A DNA stretch of 64,000 bases from Afipia sp. GAS231 (lineage in GTDB: Bacteria; Pseudomonadota; Alphaproteobacteria; Rhizobiales; Xanthobacteraceae), in assembly GCF_900103365.1 (NCBI RefSeq), contig NZ_LT629703.1, positions 1,240,001 to 1,304,000 on the forward strand, read 5' to 3'. The first letter of the stretch is position 1. Every line of letters starts with the position of its first letter. A program made the translations under genes and the position numbers. Of the stretch, positions 1-8,146 are shown one piece after another. Below the pieces are notes generated by a model, which was not told the DNA's origin, did no database searches, and was given only the letters and a program-made list of their open reading frames with translations.

Positions 1-100
1 GCTGCCTTTAAAATATGGTTAGTAGTTGTTACCGTATTTGTCCGGAGTTGGGCAAAGAAGGCCGTCATGACCGACGGCACGGCACGGTGGTCAGGTCAAG

Positions 101-128
101 AAAGCGGCGGGATTTCCCCCGCCGTTTT
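101..128 (-). terminator. Terminator of the first flagellin gene
   Basis: A GC-rich stem (positions 105-111 pair with 118-124) is extended by A/T pairs and lies just beyond the stop codon of the flagellin at 152. Read on the minus strand, the right flank is C/T-rich. A nearly identical hairpin follows the second flagellin at 1473-1500, so the terminator was probably copied with the gene. Confidence 0.6.
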
Positions 129-151
129 GGTCTTGTTTCTTGCCGTCGGGA

Positions 152-1318
152 TCAGCGCAGGAGCTGCAGCACGCTCTGCTGCGACTGGTTGGCCAGCGAC
201 AGCGCGGAGACCGCGATCGACTGGCGGGTCGACAGCGCCTGGCTGTTGGCCGCTTCCTCGTTGGTATCGGCCACCGTCAGGTTGGCCGAGCCGGTCTGCA
301 GCACGTTGATCAGGTTCTTCGAGAAATCCTGACGGATCTGCACGACGGAGAGGTTCGAGCCGAGAGACGAGGCTTCCGTCCGCAGCGCGCTCGACGCGGC
401 ACTGATCTTGGCGATCGTCGCATTGGCCGAACTGTTGTCGAGGAAGTCGGTACCGGAGACCAGCGGGCTCAGGCCGAGGCCAGCCGCGCTGTAAGTGACG
501 CCGGCGATGTTGAGCGTGGACTTGCCGGTTTCGTTGAAAGTCAGTTTGAGGTTGTCGCCGTTGAGCAGGTTGATGCCGTTGAAGGAAGCATCCTGCGCCG
601 TGGTGGTGATCTGCGTGATGATGTTGTTGTACTGGGCGACCAGGCTGGCGCGAATGGTCTGCGAAGCCGAATCGGCAACCGGCGGGGCAACCGCGCCAAA
701 GGTCACCGTACCACCGCCCGTCGCGGTATAGGTGACGGCGCCGATGGTGGACGAAGCCGCGTCGTTCGACGTGGTTATGACAAGCTTGTTGGCGCTGTCG
801 AGGCTGGCGGTCAGGTTGTTGGCCGCCAAAGCGGTGTTCAACTGGGCAAGGGACTCGTTGGCGCCGAAGGTGATGCTGGTCGCCGTTCCGCCGCCGGTCG
901 CGGCGATTGCCAGAACGTCGCCGGCTTTGATGGTAACGCCATCAACCAGATTGGTCGGGGTGCCACCGAGGGCGGCAGCCGAAGTCACCGTCGACTTGGG
1001 TGAATAACCAGTGGTCGTCTGCAGAACCTGGCTGGCGATCGACTTCGCGGTATCGACCAGCTTCTGCAGCGAGGTGAGGCCGGTGTTGGCAGCCTGCAGC
1101 ACCTGCACGCCGTTGCCGATACCATCGAGCAGATTGTTGATGTCGCTGGCGCGGTTATCGAGACCCTGCGCGGTGAAGAAGTTGGTCGGGTTGTCGAGCG
1201 CCGAGTTAACCTTCTTGCCGGACGAAAGGCGGCCCTGCGTGGTGGCTAGCAGTTCGGCGGTCGACTGCAGCGACAGCAGGTTCTGGCGAACCGATGCCGA
1301 AAGGACAATACCGGACAT
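152..1318 (-). CDS. fliC: Flagellin, tandem copy 1
   Basis: This 388-residue protein has the conserved flagellin D0/D1 ends. The N-terminus contains LSASVRQNLLSLQSTAEL and LSSGKKVNSALDNPTNFF, and the C-terminus ends TRQSIAVSALSLANQSQQ followed by the terminal VLQLLR. These ends form the coiled-coil core of the filament after export through the flagellar type III system. The middle (about residues 125-195) is a hydrophilic module of the kind found in alphaproteobacterial flagellins and hook proteins. The start at 1318 is set by AGGAAGG at 1327-1333, 8 bases upstream. It is a close paralogue of the next gene; the ends are nearly identical and the middle has diverged. A perfect CtrA-type box lies about 83 bases upstream. 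Confidence 0.95.
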   Translation of the reverse strand: MSGIVLSASVRQNLLSLQSTAELLATTQGRLSSGKKVNSALDNPTNFFTAQGLDNRASDINNLLDGIGNGVQVLQAANTGLTSLQKLVDTAKSIASQVLQTTTGYSPKSTVTSAAALGGTPTNLVDGVTIKAGDVLAIAATGGGTATSITFGANESLAQLNTALAANNLTASLDSANKLVITTSNDAASSTIGAVTYTATGGGTVTFGAVAPPVADSASQTIRASLVAQYNNIITQITTTAQDASFNGINLLNGDNLKLTFNETGKSTLNIAGVTYSAAGLGLSPLVSGTDFLDNSSANATIAKISAASSALRTEASSLGSNLSVVQIRQDFSKNLINVLQTGSANLTVADTNEEAANSQALSTRQSIAVSALSLANQSQQSVLQLLR

Positions 1319-1400
1319 GTGTCAAACCTTCCTAGTTTACGTCCCGCCGTTCTACGGTAACTCCTTTAAGTTATAGTTAATGCCGGCTTAAGTTGTTTGA

Positions 1401-1415
1401 TTAACGCTTTCTTAA
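1401..1415. promoter_or_regulatory. CtrA-type box upstream of flagellin 1
   Basis: TTAACGCTTTCTTAA matches the alphaproteobacterial CtrA consensus TTAA-N7-TTAA exactly. It lies between the two flagellin genes, 83 bases upstream of the start codon at 1318. CtrA control of flagellar genes is known in Caulobacter and relatives; control here is inferred from the motif only. Confidence 0.5.
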
Positions 1416-1472
1416 AGCGCGCCGCTATGCCCTGCGGACGGGCTTCGGCGTGTTGAACCACCAAAACGAAAA

Positions 1473-1500
1473 AAAACGGCGGGGTTTCCCCCGCCGTTTT
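1473..1500 (-). terminator. Terminator of the second flagellin gene
   Basis: A perfect inverted repeat pairs 1473-1484 with 1489-1500 around a four-base loop. On the minus strand it is followed by an uninterrupted run of eight T, the classic intrinsic terminator shape. It sits 24 bases past the stop codon of the flagellin at 1524. Confidence 0.8.
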
Positions 1501-1523
1501 GGTCTTGTTTCTCGCTTTCGAGA

Positions 1524-2681
1524 TCAGCGCAGGAGCTGAAGCACGCTCTGCTGCGAGGTATTGGCCAGCGACAGCGCGGACACCGCGATCGACTGGCGGG
1601 TCGACAGCGCCTGGCTGTTGGCCGCTTCCTCGTTGGTGTCGGCCAGCGTCAGGTTGGACGCGCCGGTCTGCAGCACGTTGATCAGGCTCTTGGAGAAGTC
1701 CTGGCGGAGCTGCACGACGGACAGGTTCGAACCCAGCGCCGACGCTTCGGTGCGGAGCGAGGTGCTGGCCGCGCTGAGCGTGACGAGCGCCTTGCTCGCA
1801 GAGCTGTTGTCGAGGAAGTCCGTTCCCGCGGCCAGCGAAGAAAGGCCAAGGCCCCCAGCGTTGAAGGTGACACCGGTGATGTTGAGCGTGGACTTGCCGG
1901 TTTCGTTGAAAGTCAGCTTGAGGTTGTCGCCGTTGAGCAGGTTGATGCCGTTGAAGGAAGCATCCTGCGACGTGGTCGAGATCTGCGTGATGATGCTGTT
2001 GTACTGGTTGACCAGGCTGGTGCGAATAGCCTGCGAAGCAGGATCTGCAACCGGCGCGACAGCAGCGGCGAAGGTCGCCGTACCAGCGCCGGTAAGGGTG
2101 ACGAGGCCGACGGTCGACGAGGCCGCGTCGTTCGTCGTGGTGAAGACGAGCTTGTTGCTGCTGTCGAGGCTGGCGGTGAGGTTGTTGGCCGCCAAACTGG
2201 TGTTCAACTGGGCAAGGGACTCGCTCGCGGTTAGGGTGATGCTGGTCGCCGTTCCGCCACCAGTGGCGGCGATGGCCAGAACGTCGCCGGATTTGATGGT
2301 AACGCCATCAACCAGATTGGCGGCGGTGCCACCGACGGCGGCAACCGAACTCACCGTCGACTTGGCCGAATAGCCGGTGGGCGCCTGCAGGACCTGGTTG
2401 GCGATCGACTTCGCGGTATCGACCAGCTTCTGCAGCGAGGTGAGGCCGGTGTTGGCAGCCTGCAGGACCTGCACGCCGTTGCCGATGCTGTCGAGCAGGT
2501 TGGTGATGTCGCTGGCGCGGTTGTTGAGACCCTGCGCGGTGAAGAAGTTGGTCGGGTTGTCGAGAGCCGAGTTGACCTTGTTGCCGGTGGCAAGGCGGTT
2601 CTGCGTGGTGGAGAGCAATTCCGCGGTCGACTGCAGGGAGAGGAGGTTCTGGCGAACCGAAGCCGAGAGAACAATAGCCAT
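1524..2681 (-). CDS. fliC: Flagellin, tandem copy 2
   Basis: This 385-residue flagellin paralogue has the same conserved ends as its neighbour (RQNLLSLQSTAELLSTTQ at the start, SQQSVLQLLR at the end). An ATG two codons upstream (2687) is also in frame, but the AAAGG at about 2689-2693 abuts it with almost no spacing. The same AAAGG is about 7 bases from the ATG at 2681, and starting there gives MAIVLSASV, matching the MSGIVLSASV of copy 1, so I prefer 2681. The two copies differ mainly in the central surface-exposed region, as expected for a duplicated filament subunit. Both are transcribed away from flbT. Confidence 0.95.
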   Translation of the reverse strand: MAIVLSASVRQNLLSLQSTAELLSTTQNRLATGNKVNSALDNPTNFFTAQGLNNRASDITNLLDSIGNGVQVLQAANTGLTSLQKLVDTAKSIANQVLQAPTGYSAKSTVSSVAAVGGTAANLVDGVTIKSGDVLAIAATGGGTATSITLTASESLAQLNTSLAANNLTASLDSSNKLVFTTTNDAASSTVGLVTLTGAGTATFAAAVAPVADPASQAIRTSLVNQYNSIITQISTTSQDASFNGINLLNGDNLKLTFNETGKSTLNITGVTFNAGGLGLSSLAAGTDFLDNSSASKALVTLSAASTSLRTEASALGSNLSVVQLRQDFSKSLINVLQTGASNLTLADTNEEAANSQALSTRQSIAVSALSLANTSQQSVLQLLR

Positions 2682-3047
2682 GTTCATACCTTTCTGGTGT
2701 GAAACTAGAGTGCGTGCCTACTCCCGACCTGTTCTGATCGGGTGACCGGCCGACCGTGCAGCCTAGCCTCTAAGAAAATATGAATTCGATACCGCACTAT
2801 TGATCTGTCGGTCACGCCGGCGACAGCCCGCCTTGGGTTTTCGTCATCGCGTCATTTGCACACGACATTGATAATACTGCACATTCACACGATCTCTTGC
2901 CTCGTTTACCAAGCGTTAACCGTAATCAGAAAGGATTGTGGCGCACCGGCCGAAGAAGCCTCAGCGCGTATGTGGCGCGGCCCAAGCCGGTATCCATTCG
3001 AATACACAGTGACGGTCGCTCACGTGAGGCAGCAACGGAGAACAGAC
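2682..3047. other. Divergent intergenic region, flagellin 2 / flbT
   Basis: This 366-base region carries the promoters of flagellin 2 (minus) and flbT (plus). I found no convincing sigma-54 site and no complete CtrA pair, only a single TTAA near 2916. No ORF resembling flaF, the usual partner of flbT, is present here. Confidence 0.5.
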
Positions 3048-3479
3048 ATGGCCCTGAAAGTCGAGCTCAAGCCGAACGAACGGATCATCATCGGCGCCTG
3101 CGTCGTCACCAATACCGATCAGCGCGCCCGGCTTTTGATCGACGGCGACAGGATCCCGATCCTGCGTGAAAAAGATATCCTAACGCCCGAGACCGCCGAC
3201 ACGCCGGCCAAGCTGGTCTATCTGGCCGTGCAATTGATGTATCTGTCGCCGGATCCGGTGGCCCATCACCTGACCTATTTCAGCCTGTTGCGGGATATCA
3301 TGAGCACGATGCCGAGCGGATGGTCCTTCATCGAGGGGATCAACAACCACATCCTCAACGGCGATCTCTATCATGCGCTGAAAGAAGCGAAGAAGCTGAT
3401 CGGCCACGAAGAGACTCTCATCGCCGATGCGAAAAGCTTGCAGGCGGACGATGCGAACATCGAACTCAAATCGGCTTAA
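3048..3479 (+). CDS. flbT: Flagellar biosynthesis repressor FlbT
   Basis: This 143-residue protein has the FlbT signature: MALKVELKPNERIIIGACVV at the start and NHILNGDLYHALKEAKKLI near the end. In Caulobacter, FlbT binds the 5' leader of flagellin mRNA and destabilises it when assembly is incomplete, linking flagellin synthesis to hook completion. The length matches the family. The start is fixed by GGAG at 3037-3040, 7 bases before the ATG; a longer in-frame extension to 2856 has no supporting features. It is divergent from the flagellins and convergent with the decarboxylase gene, whose stop lies 45 bases away. The usual neighbour flaF is absent. Confidence 0.92.
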   Translation: MALKVELKPNERIIIGACVVTNTDQRARLLIDGDRIPILREKDILTPETADTPAKLVYLAVQLMYLSPDPVAHHLTYFSLLRDIMSTMPSGWSFIEGINNHILNGDLYHALKEAKKLIGHEETLIADAKSLQADDANIELKSA

Positions 3480-3524
3480 CGCGCCCGTCTGACCAGGTAG
3501 CGCGACCGTCGGAATCCCAATCGC

Positions 3525-5036
3525 CTACAGCGCCAGGGGCGGCGATTGCTCGATGTCGAGCACCGGCTCGTCTCCGCAAGACGATCGGCTCGCGCCAAAC
3601 TCCAGTACCGCCGAGATCAGGGCGTCGATGTCGCAGGTATCGGTGCGATGGTTGACGATCGCCGCACGTATCGCGAGTTCTCCGTTCAGCAGCGTCGTCG
3701 ACGGAGCCGCGATGCCGGACTCCTGGACGTCGATGACGATATCGCCGTTGACGCGATTGGCGTCGGCACATCGATAGCGGAAGCAGACGATATTGAGCTG
3801 CACCGGGGCCAGCAACTCGAGCCGGGGCTCCGCCAGGATCCGGGCTTCCAGATATCCCGCAAGCGCGCAGGTTCGGGTGATGACGGCTCCGAGCTTCTCC
3901 GTGCCGTAGGTCTTCAGGGTGAACCATGTCTTGAGGGCCCTGAAGCCCCGCGACAGATCCGGACCGAGATCGCAAGGCCAGGGCGAGTTGGCAGCGAGCC
4001 CGCGCGTCTCGCGCCGCAGATACGCCGCCGGAGCGGCGAACGTCTGCCGGTGCTGTTCGCCGTCGCGAACAATCAGGAAACCCGCGTCATAGGGCACCTG
4101 CCCCCATTTGTGAAAATCAAGCGCAATCGAATCCGCGTTTTCAATTCCAGCCAGCCGCGGCGCGAGCACCGGGGACAGAATGCCGAGTGCGCCATAGGCG
4201 CCGTCGACGTGAAACCAGAGTCCCTCTTCCCGGCATAGCGAAGCGAGCGCCACCAGATCGTCGATGGCACCGATATCCACCGTTCCCGCCGAGCCTACGA
4301 CGAGGAATGGATTCAAACCGGCCTCGCGGTCCAATTCGATCTGGGCGCGCAGCCCTGCCAGGTCGATGCGGTGAGACCGGTCCACCCTGATGCAGCGCAA
4401 TGCATCGCTCCCGAAGCCGGCGATATCCATCGCCTTGGCGATGCAGCCGTGCGCCGCGACCGAGGTATAGGCAGTCAGTGACGCACCTTGGACGCCGCGC
4501 TGCCGGACCGATCGTCCGAGCGCCGTTGTTCGCGCCACCAGCACCGCCATCAGATTTGCCATCGACGTCCCGGTGACGAAAATGCCGCTCGCGCCATTCG
4601 GAAAGCCGAACATCTGGCGCGTCCATTCGACGATCTGGCGCTCGACCTCGACCGGAATGTGATCGCGCCCGCCGAGATTGGCGTTCAGTCCGGCCGCCAG
4701 CATCTCCGCCAGCATGCCCACCGCCGTGCCGCCGCCGTGCACCCATCCCATGAAGCCGGGATGAACGTTGCCCGTCGCGTAGGGAAGTATGAAATCGGCG
4801 AACTCCCGATAGACATCACCGAGATCGGAAGATTCACGCGGAAGCTCGGCGCGAAACCGGGCGCGAGCCTCATCCGGTATCGGCTGCCAGACCGGCCGCG
4901 CGCGAATATTGGCGGCATAGTCGATCATGTCATCGAGCATGCGATGACCCTGCGCGCGGATCTCGTCCCAGTTTTTCGGATCGAGCGTCTCGCTCGACCC
5001 GGACTCCACGCTGCGGTCGCGCAACACCTTGGTCAC
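3525..5036 (-). CDS. Group II PLP-dependent amino acid decarboxylase
   Basis: This 503-residue protein belongs to the aromatic-L-amino-acid/glutamate decarboxylase family (fold type I, group II). Visible features are the PLP lysine K310 in ALDFHKWG, the ring-nitrogen aspartate D278 in HVDGAYGA, the ring-stacking histidine H196 in VAAHGCIAKA, and the substrate-entry motif HPGFMGWVHGGG near residue 92. The GTG start at 5036 overlaps the stop of the ATP-grasp gene in a GTGA junction and has GGGAG 8 bases upstream; the frame stays open further upstream, but only as a shadow of that gene. It is the last gene of a coupled operon. The substrate is unknown; aromatic amino acids are the family default, but the context suggests a specialised product. 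Confidence 0.88.
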   Translation of the reverse strand: MTKVLRDRSVESGSSETLDPKNWDEIRAQGHRMLDDMIDYAANIRARPVWQPIPDEARARFRAELPRESSDLGDVYREFADFILPYATGNVHPGFMGWVHGGGTAVGMLAEMLAAGLNANLGGRDHIPVEVERQIVEWTRQMFGFPNGASGIFVTGTSMANLMAVLVARTTALGRSVRQRGVQGASLTAYTSVAAHGCIAKAMDIAGFGSDALRCIRVDRSHRIDLAGLRAQIELDREAGLNPFLVVGSAGTVDIGAIDDLVALASLCREEGLWFHVDGAYGALGILSPVLAPRLAGIENADSIALDFHKWGQVPYDAGFLIVRDGEQHRQTFAAPAAYLRRETRGLAANSPWPCDLGPDLSRGFRALKTWFTLKTYGTEKLGAVITRTCALAGYLEARILAEPRLELLAPVQLNIVCFRYRCADANRVNGDIVIDVQESGIAAPSTTLLNGELAIRAAIVNHRTDTCDIDALISAVLEFGASRSSCGDEPVLDIEQSPPLAL

Positions 5037-6286
5037 GCCGCCCGCTCCCGGCCACGTCGCGCGCGGCGCTCCAGCATCGCCGCGAATGCATCGAATATCT
5101 TGTGCATCTGAGGCGACTTGTACGGAAACACGCTGGGCGGATCCATGTTGTGCACGACAGCCGTGTTGTCGGCCTCGAAGATCAGCAGCGATCCATCGCC
5201 GGTCTCCGCACAATCGATCATAAAATATTCGAGACCGACGCGTTCGACGAGCGCTGCAAGTGCCGTCTGGTGGCGGCGGGCGAATCCGATATCGAACGTG
5301 TGCATGAATGTCTCTTCCTCGAGACGCTTGCTTGCACTCGCGGTCATTCCCGCGTTGAGATACCAGATGTCCCATCGCTCGGCGATCGCCATGTGGCACG
5401 CGTAAGCTCGACCATCGACGAACACGACCCGGTACTTCCGAAACAGGCCATCCTCGCCGGAGTAATCGACAAAGCGCGAGATGAAGAATTCCTGCTCCTG
5501 CCTCTCTGCAAGATAGCGTTCCATCTGGGCGCCATCGTCGAGCTTGGCCAGCCCGACCCCGGCATGCGAGCCCCGCGGCCTGACGACGACGGGAAAGGCG
5601 AGTTCGGTTGCGATCGCGGCAAGTACCTCGGCCGAGCGCGACACTTCTTGCAGTTGCCCGCGAGTGACAGCGATTGTTGCCGGAATGACCAGCCCTTCGA
5701 TATCGGCAAGCAGACGGTGAAGCTTGTCCCGGTCCAGAATGCAGACCTGCCGCGGGATATTGAGCAACGGCCGCGGCCAGCGCGCCACGGCCCGATCGAT
5801 CTTGTCGAGCGCGGCCCTGCAATCCTCCGAGTCCGAAGCGATCACAATCGCAACGTCATGATCGGGCAACGGTACTGGCAGTTCGAATTCCGGGATCACG
5901 TACAGGGTCATGAGATCGATGCCGGACTGTTCAAGCAGGAATTCGATCGGCGTGTTGCTGCCCATGTCGGTGGCTGCGGCGAGCGCAAGAACCCTCAATC
6001 GAGGCTTGGTCGCCAGGCACGGCGAGCGAAACAGCCGCTGGGATTTGAGCACGTCCTGCTGGATGGCAAGGCCCGTCTGCTTGTCGCCGAGCAACTGCGC
6101 GATCAGCGACAGGTCAAGCCCCTCACCTGCATCCGCTGTGCCGTCAATCAGCTTGGCGATCAGGTCGCGCCACATCGGGCGAAGGTCCGCGCCGTCGAAT
6201 GCCAGCTTTGCCAGCTTGGCCATGCCGATCTTGTCCGCGCATTCCGGTTCGGCGACGGCGAGCGGTTCGTGAAAATCAGGATGCAT
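5033..6286 (-). CDS. ATP-grasp domain ligase (RimK/glutathione synthetase-like)
   Basis: This 417-residue protein has an alpha/beta N-terminal half and an ATP-grasp C-terminal half. Motifs include FPVVVRPRGSHAGVGLAKLD (nucleotide-binding strand and glycine-rich loop, about residues 230-250), KYRVVFVDGRAYACHMA, and the metal-binding stretch LEYFMIDCAETGDG followed by LIFEADNTAVVHNMDP. ATP-grasp enzymes activate a carboxylate as acyl phosphate and join it to an amine or thiol. It overlaps the upstream PLP enzyme by 11 bases and the downstream decarboxylase by 4, so the three are probably co-translated. A reasonable inference is coupling of an amine or amino acid made by its neighbours to a carboxyl acceptor; the substrates are unknown. 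Confidence 0.8.
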   Translation of the reverse strand: MHPDFHEPLAVAEPECADKIGMAKLAKLAFDGADLRPMWRDLIAKLIDGTADAGEGLDLSLIAQLLGDKQTGLAIQQDVLKSQRLFRSPCLATKPRLRVLALAAATDMGSNTPIEFLLEQSGIDLMTLYVIPEFELPVPLPDHDVAIVIASDSEDCRAALDKIDRAVARWPRPLLNIPRQVCILDRDKLHRLLADIEGLVIPATIAVTRGQLQEVSRSAEVLAAIATELAFPVVVRPRGSHAGVGLAKLDDGAQMERYLAERQEQEFFISRFVDYSGEDGLFRKYRVVFVDGRAYACHMAIAERWDIWYLNAGMTASASKRLEEETFMHTFDIGFARRHQTALAALVERVGLEYFMIDCAETGDGSLLIFEADNTAVVHNMDPPSVFPYKSPQMHKIFDAFAAMLERRARRGRERAA

Positions 6287-7937
6287 TTGGAATCTCCATC
6301 AAGTTCAAGCCGTCGAAATGCGCAAGCAGCCACTCGATCTTTGAAACGATTGCGCCGACATGACCGAGTTCGCGCTGCAGATTATCATGAGCTGTGTCCA
6401 GGTCGGGCGACCACGTCTCGGTGACGAGGCGTGCGCTTGCCGAGATGCGAAGCGCCGCGACCGGACCCTGCTCGACGTCGTTCAAGGCGACGGGTTGGCC
6501 GACAAGACAAGGCTTCGCTGCGATTTCCGGCGCACACCCGCGTCCACTCGCCGCGACTGCATCCTGCGCATCGCGTGCAAGCCCACGATATATCGTCCTG
6601 CAATCAGACGGAGACAAAAGCCGATCGCCACACCTGATCGCAAACGGAAAGATCGTCGTCTGAGCCAGTTCCTCGTCGTCCGCGCTGGCGCCTTCCGGCT
6701 TTTGCTGCGGCGGCAACGGGCGAAGAAACGACGATGACGCGATGATCCGTTCCACGCCTGCGCGAAACGTCGTGAGAGCCAGCACGCGAAACTCGTCGGG
6801 CACGCTGTAGTAGGCGCGGATTTCCTCGAGTGCGGCCTCCCAGCGAAGCCATTGGCCGAAATTGGTACGGACCGGAAAGCGCGCGCGGAGGGCCGACCAC
6901 GGCATCGGCCAGTCGCTGCGGCTGCTATATTCACAGAGCCCCGATGCAATCCCGGGAACCGCATCGAGCGCATTCGAGAGCACGGCAGGCACCAGCAGTG
7001 CACCGCTAAAGGCAGGGCCGGTGAAAAACTTGGAGCCGGTAACGATCACCAGATAACCACGATCGAGATATTTTCGCAGCCGCGGACGACCGAGACGCAT
7101 TTGGCAGGCATCGACGACGACCTGGACCTGTTGGGGCCAGCGTATCGATATCTCCTCGAGACACGCCTCGCTTGGAGCGCGCCAGCCCAGCTTCGACGAA
7201 TCCATGACTTGAAGAAGAACGTTGCTGCCGCTCGCAACCAGCTTTTCGATCGCAGCGAGAACCCGTGAATCGGTCTCGGTGTGCGGGCAGAAGTCACCGC
7301 CATCATCGAACAGCGGCAGTGCGACGCTTGCGACCGAATGCGCCAATCCGGCGATGGGCTCTCCCTTTCGAACCCGAACTCCGTTCGCCGTCGCGGCCCT
7401 GAAATGATGGCCCCGCGCGGTGTCTGCGGTTCCGCTTCCGGTTTGATCGGAAGCCACGATGACGGTCGTCAGCGCAGGACCGCGCAGCGCCCGGGTCAGA
7501 AACAGCGCATGAAGCTGGGCGTCGGTGCCCGACGGCGCGAAGATGACTTCGGCCCGCGTTCCGGATATTCCGAGATGAGCTTTCAATTCGTCGCGCATGG
7601 CTTCGACGCGGGCTTCGAATGCTCCGTCGATACCGATGGCGATCGCCGACCGCATCAGGGAATCCCGCGCTTCCGCCGCACGCCCATAGGCTCGGGCCGA
7701 TATCGATGTCGCCGTGCTTGAGGCAAAACTCAGCGTGCCCGGACAAGGAAACGGCTGGCAGCCATATTCGTTGGTGCCGCTCGTCGGGTCGATGTCGAGC
7801 CGCGGATCGCCGCCGCCGCGGAGCAGACCCTCCAGCGGCCCGAACAGATCGGCCATCGCGGCAGCCGAACGGGATCGATCCTGAGAGATCGGCGCCTCGA
7901 CCGCCTGCAACCGAAGCGAGGCGCTCAGCGTCGACAT
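6276..7937 (-). CDS. Fold-type-I PLP-dependent enzyme of unknown substrate
   Basis: This 553-residue protein (from ATG 7937) has the aminotransferase/desulfurase-like fold. It shows a cofactor loop APSGTDA (about 134-140), an aspartate in VVVDACQMRLGR (D276), and the presumed PLP lysine K303 in IVTGSKFFTGPAFSGALLVP. An unusual N-terminal section carries NEYGCQPFPCPGTLSFASST. I do not recognise a characterised family. In-frame ATGs at 7991 and 7952 also exist, but they overlap the upstream 37-codon ORF; 7937 begins 4 bases after that ORF stops, the usual layout of translational coupling. The gene overlaps the ATP-grasp gene by 11 bases. It could be a transferase, a lyase or a desulfurase-like enzyme. 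Confidence 0.75.
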   Translation of the reverse strand: MSTLSASLRLQAVEAPISQDRSRSAAAMADLFGPLEGLLRGGGDPRLDIDPTSGTNEYGCQPFPCPGTLSFASSTATSISARAYGRAAEARDSLMRSAIAIGIDGAFEARVEAMRDELKAHLGISGTRAEVIFAPSGTDAQLHALFLTRALRGPALTTVIVASDQTGSGTADTARGHHFRAATANGVRVRKGEPIAGLAHSVASVALPLFDDGGDFCPHTETDSRVLAAIEKLVASGSNVLLQVMDSSKLGWRAPSEACLEEISIRWPQQVQVVVDACQMRLGRPRLRKYLDRGYLVIVTGSKFFTGPAFSGALLVPAVLSNALDAVPGIASGLCEYSSRSDWPMPWSALRARFPVRTNFGQWLRWEAALEEIRAYYSVPDEFRVLALTTFRAGVERIIASSSFLRPLPPQQKPEGASADDEELAQTTIFPFAIRCGDRLLSPSDCRTIYRGLARDAQDAVAASGRGCAPEIAAKPCLVGQPVALNDVEQGPVAALRISASARLVTETWSPDLDTAHDNLQRELGHVGAIVSKIEWLLAHFDGLNLMEIPNAS

Positions 7938-7941
7938 GTTT

Positions 7942-8055
7942 TCACGCAGCATCCGCCTCGCTCGCGGGCACGGAAAATTGCGAACTGGCATCGATGCCGG
8001 AAACCCGTCCGCCGAAGCAGGGCGCGGCTACCACCAGGTGAACTTGATCGGTCAT
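7942..8055 (-). CDS. Putative 37-residue leader or precursor peptide
   Basis: The short ORF starts MTDQVHLV, continues with VAAPCFGGRVSG and ends in a Ser/Ala/Glu-rich tail (VPASEADAA). Three things argue that it is translated: GGAG 6 bases before the ATG (a better site than that of the PLP enzyme), a stop only 4 bases before the next ATG, and its position as first ORF of the operon. It contains one Cys followed by Phe-Gly-Gly. Possibilities are a RiPP-like precursor, a coupling leader peptide, or the 5' remnant of a lost gene, since hydrophobic-strand-PCFGG openings also occur in some glycosyltransferase-like proteins. Function unknown. Confidence 0.4.
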   Translation of the reverse strand: MTDQVHLVVAAPCFGGRVSGIDASSQFSVPASEADAA

Positions 8056-8115
8056 GAACGGCTCCGAAGCGGCCGACGCAAGCCGCAGTCCTTACCTAAC
8101 TGTAAATAAGCGTGG

Positions 8116-8130
8116 TTAACGAAAACCTAA
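8116..8130. promoter_or_regulatory. Degenerate CtrA-like box
   Basis: TTAACGAAAACCTAA fits TTAA-N7-TTAA with one mismatch in the second half-site. It lies 61 bases upstream of the 37-codon ORF in the only spacer (8056-8146) between flgL and the biosynthetic operon, so it could be that operon's promoter region. The support is the motif alone. Confidence 0.25.
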
Positions 8131-8146
8131 CGCCCGGCCCGCAGGA

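Noticed and set aside
1725..1740. GGTTCGAACCC resembling a tRNA T-loop
   Set aside because: It lies inside the flagellin coding sequence and no matching acceptor or anticodon stems surround it.
2856..3047. Upstream in-frame extension of flbT, or a flaF gene in this gap
   Set aside because: The extension lacks FlbT or FlaF similarity, and the ribosome site marks the ATG at 3048.
5037..5822. In-frame upstream extension of the decarboxylase to 765 residues
   Set aside because: The extension is a shadow of the ATP-grasp gene; the GTG at 5036 has a good ribosome site and the typical GTGA overlap.
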